The translations under genes were made by a program, and so were the position numbers. A stretch of 64,000 nucleotides of DNA. Origin: Candidatus Binatia bacterium (lineage in GTDB: Bacteria; Desulfobacterota; Binatia; HRBIN30). This document shows, piece by piece, positions 16,813-24,174 of this stretch (positions are counted from its first letter, which is position 1; the number at the start of each line of letters is the position of its first letter). The stretch covers positions 24,526-88,525 of the forward strand of contig JAKLJW010000022.1 in NCBI GenBank assembly GCA_023150935.1, in the 5' to 3' direction. The notes beneath the pieces were generated by a model. It saw only the letters and a list, made by a program, of their open reading frames with translations, searched no databases and had not been told where the DNA came from.

Positions 16813-17153
16813 AAGCCATCGAGTTGTCCGACGTCTCAGCCTTAGCCCCCTACTTGGGACGCGGCGCGGATGAACCGCTGCTCCTCACCGATCACGGGCA
16901 TGTCGTCGCCACCATCGTACCGGCCGACGAGCAGGACGCTGAGAGCATGCTGCTCAGCATCAATCCGAAGTTCCAAGCCATCCTGGAACGATCACGGAAA
17001 CGCCTGGAGACGGAAGGAGGTATCTCGACCGACGAGGTACGAGAACGCCTCGGGCTACCGTCAAAGCGCGGCCGAACAAAGCGCTCCACCCGCCCGCGGC
17101 CGCGGAGCCGTTCCGGGAAGACCGCGGCGTCGCGTTCTGGCCGCAGCGGCTGA
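16809..17153 (+). CDS. Antitoxin, Phd-like, with repeat-encoded tail
   Basis: Predicted partner of the preceding toxin, 114 residues. The N-terminus (MKAIELSDVSALAPYLGRG, then EPLLLTDHGHVVATIVPADE) is the DNA-binding strand-helix of prevent-host-death antitoxins, and SINPKFQAILERSRKRLETE with STDEVRERLGL is the toxin-binding part. From about residue 84 the frame continues as SKRGRTKRSTRPRPRSRSGK, encoded by the dispersed repeat whose GAACAAAGCGCTCCACC core starts at 17085. That basic tail is not a family feature, so the original stop appears to have been replaced. Confidence 0.75.
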   Translation: MKAIELSDVSALAPYLGRGADEPLLLTDHGHVVATIVPADEQDAESMLLSINPKFQAILERSRKRLETEGGISTDEVRERLGLPSKRGRTKRSTRPRPRSRSGKTAASRSGRSG

Positions 17154-17232
17154 GCAACGGATCGATTCCGATACCGACCCCGAGGGGAACTCGCTGCCCG
17201 GGAATTGCGGAACAAGACGCTCCACCCGGGGG
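17085..17232. repeat. Dispersed repeat cluster including hexamer repeat copy 2
   Basis: Two occurrences of GAACAA-(A/G)-CGCTCCACCC (17085 and 17208) bracket GGATCGATTCCGATACCGAC and CCCGAGGGGAACTCGCTGCC (17158-17197). The latter duplicates 16314-16372 except for one fewer GATTCC/GATACC pair. The first 70 bases are read as the tail of the antitoxin. Confidence 0.7.
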
Positions 17233-17267
17233 CGCGCGGTAACGAGCGCGCCCCCGGCGACGTCGCC

Positions 17268-17597
17268 TCAGGTCTCGTCCCAGCCGGTTATTTCGAGATG
17301 CTGCCGGTTGTCGTCCGGTGCGGCCAGTGCGCAGGATACGCAGAAGGCGAGCCCGCCGTCGAAACAGCCGGAATCGCTCGTCGTCCCGCAACTGGTGCAC
17401 CGGATACTTGCCTGCTCAACCGTGCGCCGCAGTATCCACCTATGCCCCGCCGTCAGCACCTGAACTCGACCGGCCGTGCGTACACGGTCCATCACGTGCG
17501 AGATCAGGTCCTGCCAATCCTCCGCACTTCGGGCGGGGAGGAAGGCGCCCCCGCCGGGATACGATACGTGCGCGACTCCGTGGACCATGCCTGCCAT
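17268..17597 (-). CDS. Hypothetical zinc-ribbon protein
   Basis: Predicted 109-residue soluble protein. ATG at 17597 is preceded by GAGGTGA at suitable distance. The N-terminal part (WQDLISHVMDRVRTAGRVQV) is helical; the C-terminal part has CTSCG and, 13 residues on, CVSC (IRCTSCGTTSDSGCFDGG, LAFCVSCALAA), a likely zinc ribbon. No family recognised. It lies between the toxin-antitoxin pair and a G-rich repeat block inside the accessory island. Confidence 0.55.
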   Translation of the reverse strand: MAGMVHGVAHVSYPGGGAFLPARSAEDWQDLISHVMDRVRTAGRVQVLTAGHRWILRRTVEQASIRCTSCGTTSDSGCFDGGLAFCVSCALAAPDDNRQHLEITGWDET

Positions 17598-17768
17598 TGG
17601 TCACCTCATGTCGGAAGACGTGGGGTTTGCCCCAGCAAGAGCAATGCCCTGCGGGTGACGAGGCAAAACCAACGGCAACGCGCCTGCAAACTGGCAGGTA
17701 ATCCCCATCATATGGTGTGCGTACCGGTAGTTCGATGACGGAGCGTTACGTGGCATGACGGTGGTTTG

Positions 17769-18018
17769 GGGAGGGCCTGGGGTCCTGGGGTCTTGAGGTC
17801 CTGGGGTCTTGAGGTCCTGGGGGTATCGAGGCTTTGGGGGGGAAGTTGGTCTTCGCCTGGTCATCTTATGGGGGAGACGGTCCCGACACCGTTTGGGCCG
17901 AGGAGGGCTCGGCGCAGCCGAGGCCGTCTCGAAGCCCGTGCCCCCCCCAAGACCCCAAGACCCCAAGACCCCCAGACCTCAAGACCCCAAGACCCCAGGA
18001 CCCCAGGACGCCCCCAGG
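17769..18018. repeat. G-rich/C-rich inverted tandem repeats
   Basis: Left arm 17769-17824 is built from CCTGGGGTCTTGAGGT-like 15-16 base units; right arm 17941-18018 is the complementary series (CCCCAAGACCCCAAGA, CCTCAAGACCCC, CCCCAGGACCCCAGG). About 115 bases of unrelated DNA separate the arms. The right arm overlaps the last 13 or so codons of the threonine dehydratase gene. Confidence 0.8.
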
Positions 18019-18956
18019 CCCACCGCTACATTCCCCCCGCTGAGCACCACTCCCACTCTGGTCAGGCCGGGGAGCGCTCGGAACGCCGGTGTGCACACCG
18101 CCGCAAACGCGACGGCGGCGCTGGGTTCGATCAGCAGCTTGGCGCGTTCCCAACACAGGCGCAGGGCGGTCAGGATCGCCGCTTCCGAGACCGTGACGAC
18201 CGCCTCGACACGGTCGCGAACGATCGGCCAGGTCAACTCGCCGAGGCCGGTCAACAGGCCGTCGGCAACAGTGTGTGGCGCGACTTGTGGTAGGCGGCGT
18301 CCGACGGCCATCGAACGTGCGGCGTCGTCGGCGCCCGCAGGTTCCGCCGCAAACACCCGAATGCGCGGATGGTCGCCGGCCGCGATGCAGATACCCGAGA
18401 CCAGCCCCCCGCCGCCGATCGGGGCGACGATGGCATCGAGGTCGTCGACCTGTTCGATCAGTTCGACGGCCGTGGTGCCCTGCCCGGCGATAACCCGGGC
18501 ATCGTCGTAGGGGGCGATGAACGTGCCCCCGGTCTCGGCGAGCACGGCGGCGGCGGTGGCTTCGCGCGCGGACAGCGTCGGCTCGCAGACGACTACCCTC
18601 CCGCCGTACTCCTCGACCGCGCGCCGCTTCACGGCGGCGGCGTTGCTCGGCATGACGATGTGTGCGGGGATGCCGCGCAAGCGAGCGGCAAGCGCCAGAG
18701 CCTGGGCGTGATTTCCCGAGCTGTGCGTGACCACCCCGCGTGCGGCGTCGGCGTCGGAAAGCTGTTGCAGCGCGTTGCACGCGCCGCGGAACTTGAAGGC
18801 CCCGGTTTTCTGCAGGTGCTCGCACTTGAAGAAAAGACGGCGGCCCGCGAGGCGATCGAGCGTGGCGCAGGTGGCGACCGGCGTGCGATGCGCAAACGGG
18901 GCGATGCGCAGCGCCGCGGCGCGCACGTCCTCGATCGAGACGGCATACGTCGACAC
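17979..18956 (-). CDS. Threonine/serine dehydratase (PLP-dependent)
   Basis: Cytosolic enzyme deaminating L-threonine (or L-serine) to 2-oxobutanoate (pyruvate), 325 residues. The PLP lysine is K55 in TGAFKFRGA; SSGNHAQALA (79-88) binds substrate/cofactor; the phosphate loop is GGGGLVSG (182-189); VVLSGGN closes the domain. No C-terminal ACT-like regulatory domain is present, so it is the short catabolic/serine-racemase-like type rather than full IlvA. Start is GTG 18956. The last residues (ASWGPGVLGS) are encoded by the C-rich tandem repeat, so the natural C-terminus has been altered slightly. Neighbouring chagasin gene is divergent. Confidence 0.9.
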   Translation of the reverse strand: MSTYAVSIEDVRAAALRIAPFAHRTPVATCATLDRLAGRRLFFKCEHLQKTGAFKFRGACNALQQLSDADAARGVVTHSSGNHAQALALAARLRGIPAHIVMPSNAAAVKRRAVEEYGGRVVVCEPTLSAREATAAAVLAETGGTFIAPYDDARVIAGQGTTAVELIEQVDDLDAIVAPIGGGGLVSGICIAAGDHPRIRVFAAEPAGADDAARSMAVGRRLPQVAPHTVADGLLTGLGELTWPIVRDRVEAVVTVSEAAILTALRLCWERAKLLIEPSAAVAFAAVCTPAFRALPGLTRVGVVLSGGNVAVGLGASWGPGVLGS

Positions 18957-19143
18957 CCGGTGTCGATAGCATCCGCCGTGGCCGCGACGCTACTGTCTCA
19001 GCCGTTCCCGACCGCGCTCGTCGCGCGGTCGGCCCGGCGCCAGGAGCGCGGCCCCCGGGGTTGACGCGCCGGCCCCCGCGGTCGAAACGAGTGCGCTATG
19101 ATCGGGCTTCTCGTGGTGTAGAGTCCCGATGGGAGGCGATTCG

Positions 19144-19566
19144 ATGGCGTGTGGATGGAAGCGATTGCCGTTGCGCAGGGAGAGGGGATGGCCGCGGTGG
19201 TTCCTGGTCGCCGCGGTGGCGGCCGGCTGTGCGGCCGGTGGGACCGGGGAGATCGCGGCTGGCGGGACGGCGAAGGTTACGGTGCCGGCAGGACGCGAGT
19301 TTGTCGTCTCGCGCGATTCGAGTCCCAGCACCGGATACAAGTGGCGCCTTGCCGCGCCGCTCGATGCCCGGGTAATTGAGCTGGTGCGCGACGAGTACCA
19401 GCCCGGTCCCGAGTCCCGCCTCGGGGCTCCGGGTGTGCAGCTATGGACCTTCAAAGCGGTCGGTCCCGGTACGGCGACGCTGATCCTCGAATACGCCCGT
19501 CCCTGGGAAACGGGCGTCGCGCCGGCCCGCCGTGACGAAGTCACCGTGACCGTCGAGTCCCGCTAA
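19144..19566 (+). CDS. Chagasin-like cysteine peptidase inhibitor lipoprotein (I42)
   Basis: Predicted 140-residue lipoprotein with lipidated C29 (FLVAAVAAGC). The mature domain carries all three inhibitory loops of MEROPS family I42: SPSTGYKW (60-67), GAPGVQLWTF (94-103) and ARPWE (118-122). Such proteins block papain-like cysteine peptidases; in bacteria the target is usually unknown. Start at ATG 19144 is preferred over ATG 19129 because GGGAGG ends 7 bases before it. TATGAT at 19097-19102 is a possible -10 box. The gene converges on the HAD hydrolase gene with a 4-base overlap of stops. Confidence 0.85.
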   Translation: MACGWKRLPLRRERGWPRWFLVAAVAAGCAAGGTGEIAAGGTAKVTVPAGREFVVSRDSSPSTGYKWRLAAPLDARVIELVRDEYQPGPESRLGAPGVQLWTFKAVGPGTATLILEYARPWETGVAPARRDEVTVTVESR

Positions 19567-20285
19567 CCGCTGACCGGCTTGGCCCTGTCCTTGCTCGCGC
19601 GTACCAGTGCGTTCAGGTCGAAGCGCATCAGCTCGCCGATGCGTTCGATGGCGATATCGGCCGGGGGCAGATCGCGCAGGGCGGCGACGTCGTGGGCATA
19701 CGAACCCTGGCGCGGGAAGACGGTGGTCACTCGCTTGCCCCACGCCGCCTTGACGGCAGTGAGGATGCGCAGCTTGTCGTCTACCAGCACGTAGTGGTCG
19801 GCGGGATAGCGCCGCTCGACGTCCGCCAGTTCGTTTTCCTTGTGCACGTAAAGCAGCACGTGGCCGTCGACGACGTCGTACAGGCCCGATCGCTCGATCT
19901 TGTGGGGCTGGAATACGACGTCTCCGTCGGTCAGGATCACCGTTGGTGCCTGCCGCTTGCACCACTCCACCACGTCGAGGGATTCCGGCAACAGGCGCAC
20001 CGCGAACGGGTAGTCGATCAGAAACGACGACACGGCGAGCAGGTGCGGGTCGTGTGGGTGGGCGAGGCGAAAGCGCTGGAGCGCGCCCAGATAATCGGTA
20101 TAGCCGAGACTCGCGCGCAGCTCTTCGAAATAGGTCCAGTACTCGGCCTGGAACTCCGCCCCGACGGTGCGTTCGAGGTGCCGGCGCAGGTCGCCGATGA
20201 CCCGGTCGTTGTCGAGCAGCGTGTTGTCGACGTCGAGGAGAAAGACGAGGGAGGTGCGCACCGCGCCAGCCGGCTCCATCGGCAT
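19563..20285 (-). CDS. HAD-superfamily hydrolase
   Basis: Cytosolic phosphatase-like protein of 240 residues. Motif I is LLDVDNTLLDND with nucleophile D18 and D20; motif II VILTDGD; the lysine/acidic region HYVLVDDKLRIL serves as motif III/IV. The cap (EYWTYFEELRASLGYTDYL) is helical, as in type-I HADs. Substrate unknown. Start ATG 20285; a second ATG two codons later is possible. The preceding lipoprotein gene on the same strand stops 12 bases upstream, so they may be one transcript. Confidence 0.85.
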   Translation of the reverse strand: MPMEPAGAVRTSLVFLLDVDNTLLDNDRVIGDLRRHLERTVGAEFQAEYWTYFEELRASLGYTDYLGALQRFRLAHPHDPHLLAVSSFLIDYPFAVRLLPESLDVVEWCKRQAPTVILTDGDVVFQPHKIERSGLYDVVDGHVLLYVHKENELADVERRYPADHYVLVDDKLRILTAVKAAWGKRVTTVFPRQGSYAHDVAALRDLPPADIAIERIGELMRFDLNALVRASKDRAKPVSG

Positions 20286-20296
20286 GACCGCCCCGC

Positions 20297-20716
20297 TCAC
20301 TCGAAAGGACCGAACGGACCCCAGTACGCGTAAGGCAGGTCGTAGTCGGTCTCGGCGTCGGCATCGAGCAGATGGGCGCGCCGTTCCGTATCGGCCAGCT
20401 CTTGTTGCCCCTTGAGCTTCTGATAGCGCGCATAGTCCTCGGCGTTGCCGACGTAGAGGCACTTGCAGACCTCCGGATCGGCGAAGCCGTAGTACAGCTT
20501 GCCGTTCCTGCGATGGGGAACGAGGCGCATGGCCGGAAGCTGTTGCAGATGCTCGAGTTTCTCCGGGGTGTCGGCCACCGCCATATCGAAGCCGGCGGCG
20601 GCCAGCAGTGGCTCGATGGCCTGGGCCTGCTGCTGGGGGCTCGGTCCGAGCAGCGAGCACGCTCCGAGGAGCAGTCCTCCGGCCGCCAGGGCGCCTGCGG
20701 CGCGGGGCACTTTCAT
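20297..20716 (-). CDS. Lipoprotein, paralog A of a divergent pair
   Basis: Predicted 139-residue lipoprotein: LAAGGLLLGAC gives the lipidated cysteine at about residue 20. GGAGGAAAAC lies 5-14 bases before ATG 20716. The mature part shares ordered blocks with the divergent neighbour at 20789: EPLLAAAGF, ADTPEKLEHLQQLP, YYGFADPEVCKCLYVG, and the ending PFGPF. The conserved CKC pair may bind a metal or form a disulfide. No known family recognised. Confidence 0.75.
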   Translation of the reverse strand: MKVPRAAGALAAGGLLLGACSLLGPSPQQQAQAIEPLLAAAGFDMAVADTPEKLEHLQQLPAMRLVPHRRNGKLYYGFADPEVCKCLYVGNAEDYARYQKLKGQQELADTERRAHLLDADAETDYDLPYAYWGPFGPFE

Positions 20717-20752
20717 CGTCGGTTTTCCTCCCTGCCCGGCGCGCGGGCCGGC

Positions 20753-20780
20753 TTGACAACCCGCCCGGTGCGATAGATAC
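20753..20780 (+). promoter_or_regulatory. Candidate sigma-70-type promoter of paralog B lipoprotein
   Basis: TTGACA at 20753-20758 is followed after 15-16 bases by TAGATA/AGATAC (20774-20780). Transcription from it would begin close to ATG 20789, giving a leaderless or very short-leader message if that ATG is used, or a 12-base-longer leader for ATG 20801. Spacing is slightly short, so this is tentative. Confidence 0.35.
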
Positions 20781-20788
20781 GGCCGCCC

Positions 20789-21223
20789 ATGCACGCACGA
20801 ATGACCGCCGTTCTGACGGCGATTGCCCTCGTTGGCCTCGCGATCGGATGCGCCCCGTCGCGCTTGACGCCGGCGCAGCGCGCCGAACGCATGGACTCGC
20901 TGCTGGCCGCCGCGGGCTTTCGTCCCCTGGCGGCAGACACTCCGGAGAAAGTTGCGCACCTGGCGCAGTTGCCGCCGCTCGAACTCCGTAAGGTCGTGAA
21001 GGACGGCGTCGAGCAGTACTGGTTCGCCGACCCGTACCTGTGCAAGTGCATGTATGTCGGCGACGCGCAGGCGCGGCGCGACCTGAAGAACCTGTTTGCG
21101 GACGACGCCATTTCCGGGGACACGATCCGGAGCGAGGAGTACACCGGCATGATGGCGGACGATCTATCGCCGGAAAACGAGATGGATCCGCTGACCGACC
21201 CCTTCGGTCCGTTTGCCTTCTGA
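20789..21223 (+). CDS. Lipoprotein, paralog B of a divergent pair
   Basis: Predicted 144-residue lipoprotein with signal TAVLTAIALVGLAIGC (lipid cysteine about residue 21). It repeats the blocks of the divergent gene at 20297-20716: MDSLLAAAGF, ADTPEKVAHLAQLP, QYWFADPYLCKCMYVGDA, and a C-terminal PFGPFAF, so the two arose by inverted duplication. ATG 20801 (MTAVL) is an alternative start. Function unknown; the CKC motif and a final acidic stretch are the only notable features. Confidence 0.75.
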   Translation: MHARMTAVLTAIALVGLAIGCAPSRLTPAQRAERMDSLLAAAGFRPLAADTPEKVAHLAQLPPLELRKVVKDGVEQYWFADPYLCKCMYVGDAQARRDLKNLFADDAISGDTIRSEEYTGMMADDLSPENEMDPLTDPFGPFAF

Positions 21224-21528
21224 CCGGGCCGTCCGGCCTGGCGCGATGCCGCCGCCGGCGCGATCGTGACCATGGGCAACACCGGCGGGAAGCTATCGGA
21301 GGCTTGTCGGGGAGTCAATTTCGCGCCGCGGCGCCGGCGGGCTCGGGCCCGTAACGCGACGATCGTTCGACCTCCGAACTCGTCGATTCCGCGGCCTCTG
21401 AACTCTCCGACCTGGCGACTTTCTCGGCTCACCGGTCTTTCCGCCGGGCGCGCGCGCTTTCCTTTTTTCGCGGCATCGTTTACCAGAACTGACGGCGCCG
21501 CTTGAAGTGACGGGCGCGGGAGGTTGAC
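21224..21528. other. Intergenic stretch, nothing recognised
   Basis: About 305 bases without a supported gene. A small GGCCG/CGGCC hairpin near 21227 and a T-run near 21470 are seen, but they are too far apart for a standard terminator. No repeat family of this window is present. Confidence 0.4.
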
Positions 21529-21951
21529 ATGACGACGACGACCGACAATCGGGCGGAGGGGGCGTGGTATCCGCGTGTCCTCGGCGCGGTGGCGCTGGCG
21601 CTCCTGCTGATGAACCTCATCGACCTGCTGATCACGCCGCGGGCCAGCGCGGAGCAGTTACTGTTCGGGACGATGTTCTTCGGGCCCGCGGCGCAGGCGG
21701 CCACCGTCGTGCACATTCTCTTTTTCGCGTGGTTGAGCTGGGGCTGCTTTACGCGCCGGCCGATCATGGTGTGGGTGACGATCGGGTACTGCGTTTACCT
21801 TGCCCTGTCGATGTGGGTGTGGACGGCACGTTACGGTAACCAGTTTGCGGAAGCTCCGCTCGGGGCGCTCTTGATCAACGCGGTCGTGACCCTCTGTCTG
21901 CTGGCGGTGTGCCGCGCCACCTTTACCCGCCGGCAGAGCTTCGTTCGCTGA
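21529..21951 (+). CDS. Four-helix membrane protein, hypothetical
   Basis: Predicted inner-membrane protein of 140 residues. Hydrophobic segments: VLGAVALALLLMNLIDLL, AAQAATVVHILFFAWLSW, IMVWVTIGYCVYLALSMWV and LGALLINAVVTLCLLAV, so four helices with both ends cytosolic. No motif recognised. The glpD start lies 9 bases after its stop (or 43 bases inside it if a GTG start is used), so it may be co-expressed with glpD. Confidence 0.65.
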   Translation: MTTTTDNRAEGAWYPRVLGAVALALLLMNLIDLLITPRASAEQLLFGTMFFGPAAQAATVVHILFFAWLSWGCFTRRPIMVWVTIGYCVYLALSMWVWTARYGNQFAEAPLGALLINAVVTLCLLAVCRATFTRRQSFVR

Positions 21952-21959
21952 TCGAAGCC

Positions 21960-23540
21960 ATGCGCCGCGAGGATATGCTCGGCAACCTCGACGGCCGCAC
22001 GTGGGATGTCGTCGTCGTCGGCGGCGGCGCGAGCGGCCTCGGGATCGCGGTGGATGCGCAGACGCGGGGCTATCGTACGCTGTTGCTCGAGCAGTACGAC
22101 TTCGCCAAGGCCACCTCGAGTCGCAGCACCAAGCTCGTGCACGGTGGCGTGCGCTACCTTAAACAGGGCAACGTCGCGCTGGTTCTCGAAGCGCTGCGCG
22201 AACGCGGTCTGCTCTGCCGCAACGCTCCCCATCTGGTTTTCGATCTGGCCTTCGTGGTGCCGCGCTATCGCTGGTGGGAGGGGCCTTTCTACGGCATCGG
22301 GTTGAAGCTCTACGATCGGCTCGCCGGCAAGCTGAACCTGGCGCCGTCGCGGTTATTGGACAGGCGCGAGACGTTGCGCCGCATCCCCAATGTCGAGCGC
22401 GAGAATCTGATCGGCGGGGCCGTGTACTACGACGCGCAGTTCGACGACGCCCGTCTCGCGCTGGCGCTGGCGCAGACCGCGACCGACCATGGCGCCACGG
22501 CGCTCAACTACGTGCGGGTGGCCGGTCTCCTTAAGACGGAGGGGGCGGTGGCGGGCGTCGTCGCGGTCGACGAAGAGACGGGTCGCGACTACCGGGTGCC
22601 GGCGCGCGTGGTGGTCAACGCCACGGGCATCTTCGCCGACGGCGTGCGTCTGATGGACGATCCCACTCTCGACCCCATTCTGACGCCCAGCCAGGGGGTG
22701 CATCTCGTTCTCGATCGCAGCTTTCAACCCAGCGACACGGCGATCATGGTACCGCGTACCGACGACGGCCGGGTGCTGTTCGTGATTCCCTGGCACGATC
22801 GAGTTCTGGTGGGCACGACGGATACGCCGGTGCCGCGCCCCGAGATCGAGCCGCGCGCCCTGCCGGAGGAGATCGCGTTCATCCTGCGCAACGCCGCGCG
22901 CTATCTGGCTCGCGACCCGACCGCGGCCGATGTGTTGAGCGTATTTGCGGGGCAGCGTCCGCTGGTCCAGGCCGACGGCGCCAACGCGCCGACGAAGTCG
23001 ATCTCGCGAGAGCACGCCGTGCTGGTATCGAACTCCGGACTGGTGACCATCGTCGGCGGCAAGTGGACGACATACCGCAAGATGGCGGAGGACACGGTCA
23101 ACGACGCGGCCTCGGTGGGCGGCCTGCCCGAGCGACCCTGCATCACCGAGACGCTGCGCCTGCACGGTTGGATGCGGCGCGAGGACGCGGCCTTCCCGCC
23201 CGCGGCGCATCTCAGCGGTTACGGTACGGACGCCGCGGCCCTTGCCGCGTTCCTGGACGCCGACCCGGCGCGCCGCGCGCCGCTGCACCCGCGGCTGCCG
23301 TATGTTGCCGGACAGGTGGCGTGGGCCGTGCATCGCGAGATGGCACGGACCGTCGAGGATGTGCTGGCGCGGCGCACCCGCGCGCTCCTGCTCGATGCGC
23401 GCGCCGCGATGGAGGCCGCGCCCACGGTTGCCCGCCTGATGGCCGCCCAACTCGGCCGCGGTGCCGAATGGGAAAGCGAACAGGTCGCCGCCTACACCCG
23501 TCTGGCGGAAGGCTACCTCCCGATACAGCCGCGTGCCTGA
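21960..23540 (+). CDS. glpD: FAD-dependent glycerol-3-phosphate dehydrogenase
   Basis: Membrane-associated flavoenzyme oxidising sn-glycerol 3-phosphate to dihydroxyacetone phosphate and passing electrons to quinone, 526 residues. The N-terminal FAD fold is VVVVGGGASGLGIAVDA (GGGASG 21-26), followed by the GlpD signature SSRSTKLVHGGVRYL. Later family elements include VVNATGIFADGV, GVHLVLDRSF, GTTDTP and GGKWTTYRKMAED, and a C-terminal helical domain. Start at ATG 21960 (MRREDMLGNL) matches the usual GlpD N-terminus; GTG 21909 is an in-frame alternative overlapping the previous gene. The flavin/quinone link fits a respiring organism. Confidence 0.92.
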   Translation: MRREDMLGNLDGRTWDVVVVGGGASGLGIAVDAQTRGYRTLLLEQYDFAKATSSRSTKLVHGGVRYLKQGNVALVLEALRERGLLCRNAPHLVFDLAFVVPRYRWWEGPFYGIGLKLYDRLAGKLNLAPSRLLDRRETLRRIPNVERENLIGGAVYYDAQFDDARLALALAQTATDHGATALNYVRVAGLLKTEGAVAGVVAVDEETGRDYRVPARVVVNATGIFADGVRLMDDPTLDPILTPSQGVHLVLDRSFQPSDTAIMVPRTDDGRVLFVIPWHDRVLVGTTDTPVPRPEIEPRALPEEIAFILRNAARYLARDPTAADVLSVFAGQRPLVQADGANAPTKSISREHAVLVSNSGLVTIVGGKWTTYRKMAEDTVNDAASVGGLPERPCITETLRLHGWMRREDAAFPPAAHLSGYGTDAAALAAFLDADPARRAPLHPRLPYVAGQVAWAVHREMARTVEDVLARRTRALLLDARAAMEAAPTVARLMAAQLGRGAEWESEQVAAYTRLAEGYLPIQPRA

Positions 23541-23586
23541 GCACCCGCTCGCGCGACGTTGCCACGCCTCCGCACCCCGACCCGAC

Positions 23587-24147
23587 ATGCCGAACGCGCT
23601 TGCCAGTGCCGTCCTGCTCGTAACGCTCGCGGGTGCCGCGACCCCTGCGCCGCCGGCACTCGAGCCGGCCGGATCGCCGGCTGCGAACGCGGCGCTCGAT
23701 TTGTGCGAGGACACCCCGGAGCGGCCGGCGGCGGAGTACCGCGAGCGGTTGGAACGCGGCGTGCGTCTGGCGGAGGAGGCGATCGCAGCCGACGACCGCG
23801 ACGCCAAGGCCCACTTCGCGTTATTCTGCAATCTCGCCAAGCTCACCCACGTCCGCGGCTTGCGTCCCGAGGCGCTGATGGCGGTGTTCCGGTTGCACCG
23901 CGAGATCGACCGCACGCTCGAACTCGCCCCCGACTACGCCGACGCGCTGACCGCCAAGGGAGCGTTCGTACTGAACCTGCCGCGCCTGCTCGGCGGCGAC
24001 CCGCGCGCGGCGGAACGGCTGCTGCGTCGCGCTCTGGAACTCGATCCGGGCAACGCCACCGCGCGGCGCTTCCACGGCGACGCCCTGGCCGCGATGGGCG
24101 TAACCCCGCGGCCCGCGAGCGAGGGCGGCACAAATTTGCTTGACTGA
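23587..24147 (+). CDS. Exported TPR-like protein
   Basis: Predicted 186-residue periplasmic protein. The N-terminal segment MPNALASAVLLVTLAGAATP is a signal-like stretch; a GTG 18 codons earlier is also open. The rest is helical, with a tetratricopeptide-type pattern (DRDAKAHFALFCNLAKL, HREIDRTLELAPDYADALTA, AERLLRRALELDPGNATARR). TPR modules bind proteins; no partner is known. The stop overlaps the TetR operator at 24143-24161, so its 3' end doubles as regulatory DNA. Confidence 0.7.
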   Translation: MPNALASAVLLVTLAGAATPAPPALEPAGSPAANAALDLCEDTPERPAAEYRERLERGVRLAEEAIAADDRDAKAHFALFCNLAKLTHVRGLRPEALMAVFRLHREIDRTLELAPDYADALTAKGAFVLNLPRLLGGDPRAAERLLRRALELDPGNATARRFHGDALAAMGVTPRPASEGGTNLLD

Positions 24148-24161
24148 ACGAATCATTCAGT
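24143..24161. promoter_or_regulatory. Palindromic operator of the TetR regulator
   Basis: ACTGAACGAATCATTCAGT is a near-perfect inverted repeat (outer arms ACTGAA/TTCAGT, inner GA-TC) placed 14 bases before the tetR ATG. Its size and A+T-rich centre stand out from the GC-rich surroundings. TetR-family regulators usually repress their own operon through such a site, so the tetR-PQQ dehydrogenase unit is likely controlled here. Confidence 0.65.
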
Positions 24162-24174
24162 TCTAAAAGGCGGC

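Noticed and set aside
23063..23623. A 186-codon plus-strand frame overlapping glpD's 3' half
   Set aside because: Low-complexity Arg/Pro/Ala translation lying within the well-supported glpD frame.
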